Below are positions 36,945 through 43,755 of a stretch of 58,066 bases of DNA, piece by piece (within the stretch, counting starts at the first letter, position 1; every line of letters begins with the position of its first letter). Where the stretch lies: assembly GCA_013695765.1 (NCBI GenBank), contig JACCZW010000087.1, positions 1 through 58,066 of the forward strand, in the 5' to 3' direction. Under the pieces are notes generated by a model, which worked only from the letters and a program-made list of their open reading frames with translations, was not told the DNA's origin and did not search any database. The position numbers and the translations under genes are program-made. Origin of the DNA: Gammaproteobacteria bacterium (GTDB taxonomy: Bacteria; Pseudomonadota; Gammaproteobacteria; JACCYU01).

Positions 36945-37312
36945 ATGCGGACTCGGATACTCATTGTGGCCGATTAGCGCGCCATTTTTATCCGCTATGG
37001 GGGATACATCGCCGCCTGCGGCTTCGAAGTCGATCGCGCGCGTCACCGACAGGAAGAGGAAGTCTCGTTGACCAACCACACGTATGCCGTGCTGATTACA
37101 AAACCTGCGACTGTACGGCATCGACGATACCGTCGGCTTGGACATCCATATAGCGGGCGCGCGAGCGCAGACCGGCGATACGCAGCATCCTATTGACCGC
37201 GTATGGCAAGCCGAAAATCGAGCGCGCCGCCGGCGCGCTGGGCATCGATGCGTCTCTGTCCAAGCCACAGCCGCCGGACAAGATCGCCGAGTTGATGTCG
37301 AAGCTGCTGTAG
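36945..37312 (+). pseudogene. Third, fully decayed copy of the receiver gene
   Basis: RTRILIVAD at the start, AACGFEVDRARHRQEEE and HTYAVLIT in frame one, then in another frame SILLTAYGKPKIERAAGALGIDASLSKPQ and AELMSKLL up to TAG 37310. This is the same order as the intact receiver at 35122. Codon 11 is TAG where DERAI is expected, and at least two frameshifts occur. The copy is unambiguous but dead. Confidence 0.82.
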
Positions 37313-37511
37313 GACGCCGCCGTACACCTTCCCCTGCTTAATCCGCGCCGGACGCCCTCCTGGACACGCGGCGTCCAATTACCGTCAGCCCCTCGTAGCC
37401 GATGCAACCGCCCACCGCCGGCGCCGCGTAGCGTAGCGTCACGCTGGGAACCGGCCAATTGTATGTTCTGTTCACCGCGCCCGCAATGAGCGCACGGATT
37501 CAGGACCGAGA

Positions 37512-37844
37512 TTACGGGATTTTCGGAGTTCGCGGTATATGTGCTTCGGACAACGGTGCTTCGGACACCGTGGAGGCGTCGCTGTCCGTCGAGGTGTCGA
37601 TGCCCATCCGTGCATAGGCGGCGCAGTGACCGGAGGCGGCGCGATAAGCCAAAGCGCCGCCAAGCGCGGTCAACACCAGTCCACTTAGCGACAGCCGCCG
37701 CACCCCGCTGATCATCAGCAGGCCGCTGGCGACAGCGGTCAGCACCCGTTCACCTTCCCCGACGTTGATGGGTGCACGCGCGGCCGGATCTTCATCCGGC
37801 CATGCCCGCACCTTTACCGTTCCGCTGGGCGCGCCTTCAGACAT
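37512..37844 (-). CDS. DUF2892-type inner membrane protein
   Basis: A 110-residue protein with a short polar N-terminus, then NVGEGERVLTAVASGLLMISGVRRLSL and LVLTALGGALAYRAASGHC, two membrane helices in the DUF2892 arrangement (Asn near the start, Gly-rich helix, H/C-x-x-Y end). The C-terminus is a Ser/Thr/Asp-rich tail. Function is unknown; such proteins often accompany stress genes and superoxide dismutase. It lies next to sodB on the same strand, 36 bases downstream. A decayed copy is present at 31.4 kb. Confidence 0.78.
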   Translation of the reverse strand: MSEGAPSGTVKVRAWPDEDPAARAPINVGEGERVLTAVASGLLMISGVRRLSLSGLVLTALGGALAYRAASGHCAAYARMGIDTSTDSDASTVSEAPLSEAHIPRTPKIP

Positions 37845-37880
37845 GCTTATGTCCCATCATTGTCAGCCTCAGCGGTGCTG

Positions 37881-38468
37881 TTATTTGTCAAGTTTGCGGG
37901 CGATGAAGTCCCAGTTGGCGACTTCCCAGAAATGCTCGACGTAGTCTGCCTTGACGTTACGATAATCGATGTAATAGGCATGCTCCCACATGTCCAGACC
38001 GAACAGTGCTGTCTCGCTTTCCGCTATCGGGTTGCGGCCGGCATGCTTGAGATCGCGCACGGCGAGCTTGCCGCTCTTGTCTTTCACCAGCCAGGCCCAG
38101 CCGGCGCCGAACACCGACGTGGCGGTGGTCTTGAACTCTTTCTTGAAGTCATCGAACGAGCCAAAGCTGCTCTCGATGGCGCTGGCCAGTTTGCCCTGTG
38201 GCGCGCCGCCGCCGTCCGGGCTCATGCACTGCCAGAACAGGTTGTGATTCCAGGCCTGGGACGCATTGTTGAACAGCTTCTGGTTGTCGGTGCCTTTGAT
38301 GATTTCTTCCAGCGACGCGTTCTTGAGATCCGTACCATCGATAAGCTGATTGACCGTATCGATGTAGGTCTTGTGATGCTTGTCGTGGTGATACTCCATG
38401 GTTTCGGCCGAAATATGCGGCTCGAGTGCATTTTTTGGATAAGGGAGTTCGGGAAGCGTATGTGCCAT
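37881..38468 (-). CDS. sodB: Superoxide dismutase, Fe type
   Basis: A 195-residue enzyme that dismutates superoxide. Metal ligands are His in MEYHHDKHHKTY (His27), His in AWNHNLFW (about His74), and Asp and His in LDMWEHAYYIDYRN. The Gln at QAWNHNLFWQCM and the GGGAPQG loop indicate the Fe form. GAGGT lies seven bases before the ATG. An unusual tandem repeat lies 155-196 bases upstream of its start. Confidence 0.97.
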   Translation of the reverse strand: MAHTLPELPYPKNALEPHISAETMEYHHDKHHKTYIDTVNQLIDGTDLKNASLEEIIKGTDNQKLFNNASQAWNHNLFWQCMSPDGGGAPQGKLASAIESSFGSFDDFKKEFKTTATSVFGAGWAWLVKDKSGKLAVRDLKHAGRNPIAESETALFGLDMWEHAYYIDYRNVKADYVEHFWEVANWDFIARKLDK

Positions 38469-38622
38469 TGTTGGTACCTCGCTGCAGCTGTTTGTGAATG
38501 AATCGAACTAACAGGCATCGGAGCAAATCACGTGCCGGTTGCCAACGTCGCCACTTGAGCAGCGCGCGCGGTTGTGTACTGTCAGGTGCGCGCGCTGTGT
38601 TCGTGCGCGCCGTGCCTTCGGG

Positions 38623-38664
38623 TTGTAGGAATTACACGGCCACTTTGTAGCAATTACATTGCCA
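38623..38664. promoter_or_regulatory. Tandem 20-bp imperfect direct repeat upstream of sodB
   Basis: Two copies, TTGTAGGAATTACACGGCCA (38623) and TTGTAGCAATTACATTGCCA (38645), are identical at 17 of 20 positions. Their 22-base period is two turns of B-DNA, so a regulator bound at both would lie on one face. Each copy contains a partial dyad, TGTA-N4-TTACA. The site sits between the usp stop and sodB and most likely regulates sodB on the minus strand. Confidence 0.55.
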
Positions 38665-38689
38665 GGTCGTAGGTTCGAGGGCCGCGCCG

Positions 38690-39529
38690 TCAATGCGACA
38701 TTAACACGGGCACTGTCATGTGCTTGAGCACGTAGCTGGAGGTTCCGCCCAGCATGCGCTGCCGTAGCGGCGAATGCCCGTACGCGCCCATGACGATGAG
38801 ATCGCAGCGCCGCGCCGCGGCGCGCGCCATCAGGCATCTACCCCGCTCGCGCTCGCCGCCATCATCCTGCTCGGATTCGACGTGCACGCCATACGCTGCC
38901 AGATGCTCGACTATATCGACGCCGGGCGGCATTTTTTCCGCCGGGCCAATCGACAGCAACGTCACGCGCAAGGCCGCGCGCAGCAGCGGCATGGCATCGT
39001 GCAGCGCCCGAGCTGCCTCGCGGCTTGCATCCCAGGCGACCATGACGTGGCCGGCGTCGGCCGACAGGTGCTTCGTGTGCGGTACGACCAGCACCGGCCG
39101 CCCCGCTCGCAATGCCACATCCGCGGCGATGTCCACGCTGCCCGCGTGCGTCTGACTGACGATCGCCAGATCGGCGAAACGGGCGTAGGCAATCATCACG
39201 TCCGCGGCGCCCCCCGCCATCGTTCGCCATCGGGCGGTCACCGCATGACGGGCAACGCAACGCTTGAAGGTTTCTTCGGCGGCCTCGCTCTCGGCGTGGG
39301 CGATCTGCACATCATATTCCCCACTTTCCGGCGCGGTAACCGCGCCTTCCAGTCCCTGCAACAGACCATCATCCAGCGGCATGACCGGCGCCTGCGAGGC
39401 GTATACACCCACCAACCGCGCGTTGAACCGCTGCGCCATGCGCGCCGCATAATCGATGCGGGCTGTACAGCGCGTGGAGCCCTCGACATGCACGATCAGA
39501 TCTTTCACGCTCTGCTGCTCCAATGTCAC
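38690..39529 (-). CDS. Universal stress protein, tandem UspA domains
   Basis: A 279-residue protein with two UspA folds. The second domain carries the ATP-binding signature in DLIVMGAYGHSPLRQRMLGGTSSYVL near residues 245-270, with VLVVPHTKHL and HVMVAWDASREAARAL at the start of that half. The first domain (DLIVHVEGSTRCTARIDYAA ... LAIVSQTHAG) lacks the G-x2-G-x9-G loop. Such proteins are induced by starvation or oxidative stress. It lies downstream of nothing on its strand and 220 bases from sodB. Confidence 0.92.
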   Translation of the reverse strand: MTLEQQSVKDLIVHVEGSTRCTARIDYAARMAQRFNARLVGVYASQAPVMPLDDGLLQGLEGAVTAPESGEYDVQIAHAESEAAEETFKRCVARHAVTARWRTMAGGAADVMIAYARFADLAIVSQTHAGSVDIAADVALRAGRPVLVVPHTKHLSADAGHVMVAWDASREAARALHDAMPLLRAALRVTLLSIGPAEKMPPGVDIVEHLAAYGVHVESEQDDGGERERGRCLMARAAARRCDLIVMGAYGHSPLRQRMLGGTSSYVLKHMTVPVLMSH

Positions 39530-39760
39530 TTCGGCCGGATTTACTTCGCCCCGGTTTCACCTCAACGCTAAATTAAAACGGCCCATGCCGCTTTGCAAGG
39601 CGCGTGAGGGCAGCCAACCGCAGGCATCGCCGACAAATCTCGCGCGCACCGTCAACCGTGGATTCACGGGAACCGATCTTGCTAGTCGGATGTTCGTCGG
39701 CTCGCTGGCGGCGTCGCCGCGCAACCCTGCCGAGTCGTGCACCATGAGAGAGTCAAACCC

Positions 39761-40558
39761 ATGAGTCTGACAATTGCTCACGGCCCCCTGGCGGGCAAGC
39801 CGGCTGCGACGAATTACCGCATCGAAGGTCCCGCGCGCCGCCTGTTCTTTGAGGATTTTCCGCGCCACGTGCGCGCCGTCTTCGCCGGCGAGACGATTCT
39901 GGATTCGCGCGCGGGTAAACTATTGCACGAAACCAGCCTGCTGCCTCAATTGTATGTGCCGCGCGAGGACGTGCGCCTCGATCTGTGCGAAGCGACGGAT
40001 CACGCCACGCACTGCCCGTACAAGGGCGCTGCGTCATACTGGTCGGTACGCCGCCAGAATCGCATCGCGGAGAATGCGGTGTGGACCTATCCGGAACCGA
40101 GCGACGCTGCTCCCTGGCTGCGCGGCTATCTCGCGGTTTACTGGGATACGATGGATACCTGGTTCGACGAGGACGAAGAGATTCAAGGGCATCTGCGGGA
40201 TCCCTATCATCGGGTGGACGTGCGCGAAAGCAGCCGCCACGTGCGCGTTATCGTCGGAGGTCAGTTGGTGGCCGAGACCCGACGACCAAAGGTTTTGTCC
40301 GAGACCGGCCTGCCGAACCGGTTCTACATCGCGCCCGAGGACGTACGCCGCGACTCGCTGGAGCCGAGCGGGACGCGCACCGCGTGTCCTTACAAGGGCA
40401 TTACCACCTATCGTACGGTCATGCTCGACGGACATCGCATAGTGGACGCGGCGTGGGTTTACGAGCAGCCACTGGAGAACGCGTTGAAGGTGCGCGATCA
40501 TGTATGTTTTCTGGCGGGCGGCGTAAAAGTCGAGGTCGACGGCGACAAGGCTGCGTAG
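39761..40558 (+). CDS. DUF427 protein, two repeated domains
   Basis: A 265-residue protein formed of two DUF427 units. The first has VRAVFAGETILDSRAGKLL, YVPREDVRLDL and THCPYKGAASYWSV. The second repeats these as VRVIVGGQLVAETRRPKVL, YIAPEDVRRDSL and TACPYKGITTYRTV. CPYKG in both is the family hallmark. A linker with WDTMDTWFDEDEEIQGH joins them. No signal peptide. Function is unknown. The start is taken at ATG 39761 (MSLTIAHG) since the upstream codons are not family-like. Confidence 0.88.
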   Translation: MSLTIAHGPLAGKPAATNYRIEGPARRLFFEDFPRHVRAVFAGETILDSRAGKLLHETSLLPQLYVPREDVRLDLCEATDHATHCPYKGAASYWSVRRQNRIAENAVWTYPEPSDAAPWLRGYLAVYWDTMDTWFDEDEEIQGHLRDPYHRVDVRESSRHVRVIVGGQLVAETRRPKVLSETGLPNRFYIAPEDVRRDSLEPSGTRTACPYKGITTYRTVMLDGHRIVDAAWVYEQPLENALKVRDHVCFLAGGVKVEVDGDKAA

Positions 40559-40721
40559 GCGCAAAGGCTGAAATGTCCGGGCAAATACGCATGCCAAAGG
40601 TCACGCTATAAGAATCTTCAAACTGGATCACCGGCGTTTTGCGGCCTGGATCATCCGCTACGGGTTAATTCTCGGCTACTTCGCCTGTCTCGCCGCGGCG
40701 CTGCTGTATCCGTTCCGGTTC

Positions 40722-41756
40722 GTGTCGCCGATTGTCGATAATGGCGTGCGCCAGATCCACGGCGCCGGAATTGAATTCGCAACGCCCGGCGTGGTGCGCT
40801 CCACGGCGCCGGCACAGAAGCTCGTTACCGCGCTCAAACGAGGCGCCGGCTTTTCCCTGGAAGTCTGGATGGCTGCCGGGCGCAACGAACCGCCCAGACA
40901 CGCGCGGATTGTGTCCTGCTCGCGCGACATATTTGTGCGCAACTTTACCCTGGCGCAGCAGGACCGCGATCTGATCATGCGCCTGCGCACCACGCGCACG
41001 GATGCCAACGCGCTCAAGCCGTTCGTACAAGTCAGGAACGCATTCGCCACACAAAATATTCAGCATGTGGTCGTGACCTATGACTTCTCGCGGCAGCGTG
41101 TCTACATCGATGGCAGGCGGCGCTTCGACGCCGCGACGCCGGGTGGGGATTTCCGCAACTGGGACGGCGGCCACTATCTCGTGTTCGGCAACGAGCTGAC
41201 AGGCCAGCGGCCCTGGCTCGGCAAGCTTTACGCTGTCACCTTGTGGAATCGCGCGCTACGCAGCGGCGAAATCGAGCGCCTGTTCGCGGCCGGGGCCGGA
41301 GTGCGTGAGTCGCAACGCGACGCGCCGGCTGCTTTCGATTTCAGTGGCACGCGCGCATCGCTGAAGGAGTGGCACGCGATGGCGCCAGCGCTTGAGATAC
41401 CGCAGTACCTGATTCGAGGCACCGATGATTATCTGAAGTGGCCGCACGGCCGTGCGGCCTCGAGCGCAAGCGAGACGAGCGAAATCCTGGCCAATGTCGT
41501 GTTGTTCGTGCCGCTGGGTCTGCTGCTGTTTGCGCCAGCGCGGCGCCGGTTTGACGGCGTTCTGAAATGCGCCGCGGCTGTCGTGGCCATCGCCGCGCTG
41601 ACCACCGTGAGTTTCGAGTCGATCCAGTATTTTTTGCCGGGACGTACCTCGTCGTTAATCGATGCGTTCGCCAACGCCGCGGGGTCCGCGCTGGGCGTTG
41701 CCCTCCACGCCTCGTATTCGCGTATTCGCTCGAAGTCCATGCCTCAATTTGGGTAA
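40722..41756 (+). CDS. LamG/concanavalin-like plus VanZ-like membrane protein
   Basis: At least 344 residues. After a short start region, a LamG-type jelly roll spans about residues 45-195 (FSLEVWMAAGR, HVVVTYDFSRQRVYIDGRR, GKLYAVTLWNRALRSGEIERLF). The C-terminal third is VanZ-like with two or three helices: ILANVVLFVPLGLLLFAPARRR, AIAALTTVSFESIQYFLPGRTSSLIDAFANAAG. An N-terminal membrane helix (IIRYGLILGYFACLAAALLYPFRF) is encoded in frame just upstream of GTG 40722, yet no ATG, GTG or TTG precedes it after stop 40569. Either a non-standard start near 40608-40623 is used or a base is missing. Such proteins are seen near extracellular polysaccharide genes. Confidence 0.82.
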   Translation: MSPIVDNGVRQIHGAGIEFATPGVVRSTAPAQKLVTALKRGAGFSLEVWMAAGRNEPPRHARIVSCSRDIFVRNFTLAQQDRDLIMRLRTTRTDANALKPFVQVRNAFATQNIQHVVVTYDFSRQRVYIDGRRRFDAATPGGDFRNWDGGHYLVFGNELTGQRPWLGKLYAVTLWNRALRSGEIERLFAAGAGVRESQRDAPAAFDFSGTRASLKEWHAMAPALEIPQYLIRGTDDYLKWPHGRAASSASETSEILANVVLFVPLGLLLFAPARRRFDGVLKCAAAVVAIAALTTVSFESIQYFLPGRTSSLIDAFANAAGSALGVALHASYSRIRSKSMPQFG

Positions 41757-42013
41757 TGCCGCTGCGATATTTTTCAATGAATGCAGTTTTTGCAGCAGGG
41801 TGAATTCGATACGCCCGCCAAGATATCGGTGTACTTGCCGAATGGGGCGGCGGCTTTAACCACTCTACATGGCCGTATGCGTTTAGTTGGCGTAGAAAAT
41901 GCCTGTGTCCGTAAAACGCTCTTGACATTTTCAGGTGACTGATCGTATCAATCACCGCGTGACGCGGTACCTCCAACCGCACATTTTTTCGACCAGCCAA
42001 GTACCCGGAATCA

Positions 42014-42844
42014 ATGCCCAGACGCATACATATAGTCGGCACTTCAGACCGCAGCGGCACGACCCTGATGATGCAATTGATGGTGAACTGTTTGGCTATC
42101 GACCGTTATTGCAGCCACGAGCGGCGTATCTATAAACGGGCCCCGCGCGATTACGAGATCTATTGTTCCAAGCATCCGTTGGATATTCTGGGTGCGCGCA
42201 CCCTGCTTGCATTGGACCCTAATCTTTTCATGGTCTGTCTGGTGCGGGACCCGAGGGACGCCGTAGTCAGCAAGCACAATCGATTTCCGGATCGTTACTG
42301 GGGCATCAACTTTAGCAAATGGCGAACACACTATCAGCTCGCCAAGCGCCTGGCACCGCACCCTAGAGTTCTGGTCGTCGCATATGAATCGCTGGTTGAT
42401 GATCCCGATAGACTCCAAAACGAGTTGATGGCCTGTATGCCATTTTTGCGGAAACGGGCGGATTTCTCGCAGTTTCACGAAGTGGCCACGCCAACCAGCG
42501 ATCGTGCGGAACGTGCTTTGGGCGGGGTGCGGCCGATCTCCACCCGCAGCGTCGGCGCGTGGCGATCGCACAAACCGCGGATCGTGGCACAGCTTGCGAT
42601 CCATGGCGATATCTCCGATGAACTCATCGCGCTCGGCTACGAACGCGACCGTCGCTGGTTGCACGAACTGGCGGGAATCGAAGCGGATAACGGGCAGAGC
42701 GGCAATCCCGACCGGCGGCTTCCGACCACGGAGCGCAACGACAGGCTTACGGCCTGCGTAAACATTGGCCTTTATGCGCTCGCTAAAATGAAACGGCGCG
42801 TGGTTCTCACGTGGCGCACCTGGACGCCCGGCACACCTCGGTGA
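42014..42844 (+). CDS. Sulfotransferase family protein
   Basis: A 276-residue PAPS-dependent enzyme. The 5'-phosphosulfate loop is GTSDRSGTTLMMQLM at residues 9-23, and the 3'-phosphate motif is LVRDPRDAVVSKH near 76-88. It adds sulfate to a sugar or lipid acceptor, unknown here. It follows the LamG-VanZ gene by 257 bases that hold no gene, and may belong to the same surface-glycan group. Confidence 0.88.
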   Translation: MPRRIHIVGTSDRSGTTLMMQLMVNCLAIDRYCSHERRIYKRAPRDYEIYCSKHPLDILGARTLLALDPNLFMVCLVRDPRDAVVSKHNRFPDRYWGINFSKWRTHYQLAKRLAPHPRVLVVAYESLVDDPDRLQNELMACMPFLRKRADFSQFHEVATPTSDRAERALGGVRPISTRSVGAWRSHKPRIVAQLAIHGDISDELIALGYERDRRWLHELAGIEADNGQSGNPDRRLPTTERNDRLTACVNIGLYALAKMKRRVVLTWRTWTPGTPR

Positions 42845-43365
42845 CAGCGCGGACCTACCTGCGTATCTGCCGCTTCATACGGACATAGCGCACTGAACTC
42901 CGTTTTTGTTGGCGCCGCAACAAATCGTTCTTTCTGCATGTTTTGACGCCCTGAGACTGCGCTTAACATGGGAAACGCAATGCGCGATAGTCCTGAGCCA
43001 CCAAAACTCAGAAAGCCTGCCGGACATAAATGCAATACGGCGGCAACCAGCCGGCTGCGCAAGACCAAGCACTTGGACGCGCGACTTAACAGGGACTACA
43101 AGCCCGGCCTCGCTGCGTCTCGGTAGAACGGCACCGTCAACACCGCAGGCAGGCTCAAAATGCTTTGTGATGAATGCGTGATACAGCCTCAAAGTCCAGC
43201 CCGGCGCGTGTAAGGGGATTTCACAAGTAGTGATCGTTCAGACTGTTCGAATCCTCTGGTGCCCTGGACGGCAATCAGGTATTGAGCACTGCCTGACCAC
43301 GCGGGATGCCGCACGGCCCATGGCGTAACGGTGGGGTCCGAACCGTAAATGGTCAAGAGCGCGCC
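42845..43365. other. Intergenic region, 520 bases
   Basis: No protein-like frame is seen. Around 43235-43255 the words TTCGAATCCTCTGG and GTGCCC resemble the T-arm and acceptor 3' end of a tRNA, but no 5' half and only partial T-stem pairing were found. It may contain promoters of the downstream signalling genes. Confidence 0.4.
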
Positions 43366-43752
43366 ATGGCCGAAAGTTTGATCCCCCACGACTTCGAGGA
43401 TTTTGTGCTACAGACGCTCGATTCCGTCGCTCAGCTAGAGGCGTTATTGCTCCTGCGCGATCATCGCGCGGAAGAATGGAGCGCCGACATGGTTGCCGCG
43501 CGGCTCTATATCAGGGCGGAGGAAACACTGTCTTGGCTGGAACGTTTGTGCGGCAACGGACTTTTAACCTCGAACAGCGGCAGTCCGTTGCTGTATCGAT
43601 ACCAGCCACGCTCGACGGCGCTTGAGCAGACGGTCGATCGCCTCGTCGACGTATACGCCAAACAACTGGTGCCAGTGACCCACCTGATCCACTCCAAACC
43701 GCGGACACGGGTGCAGGAATTCGCCGACGCCTTCAAACTGAGAAAGCATTGA
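43366..43752 (+). CDS. Small winged-helix-like hypothetical protein
   Basis: A 128-residue soluble protein from ATG 43366 (MAESLIPHDFEDF). Its body looks like a winged helix: LDSVAQLEALLLLRDHRAEEWSADMVAARLYI, ETLSWLERLCGNGLL, then a wing (PLLYRYQPRS) and a helical tail. It precedes a DUF5985-type segment and a hybrid kinase, an arrangement I have seen as conserved in proteobacterial stress-signalling loci. It could be a DNA-binding output or a structural partner. Confidence 0.65.
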   Translation: MAESLIPHDFEDFVLQTLDSVAQLEALLLLRDHRAEEWSADMVAARLYIRAEETLSWLERLCGNGLLTSNSGSPLLYRYQPRSTALEQTVDRLVDVYAKQLVPVTHLIHSKPRTRVQEFADAFKLRKH

Positions 43753-43755
43753 ACC

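Noticed and set aside
43235-43260. tRNA 3' fragment resembling an attachment site
   Set aside because: Only TTCGAATCC-like words; T-stem pairing is imperfect, no 5' half and no integrase nearby.
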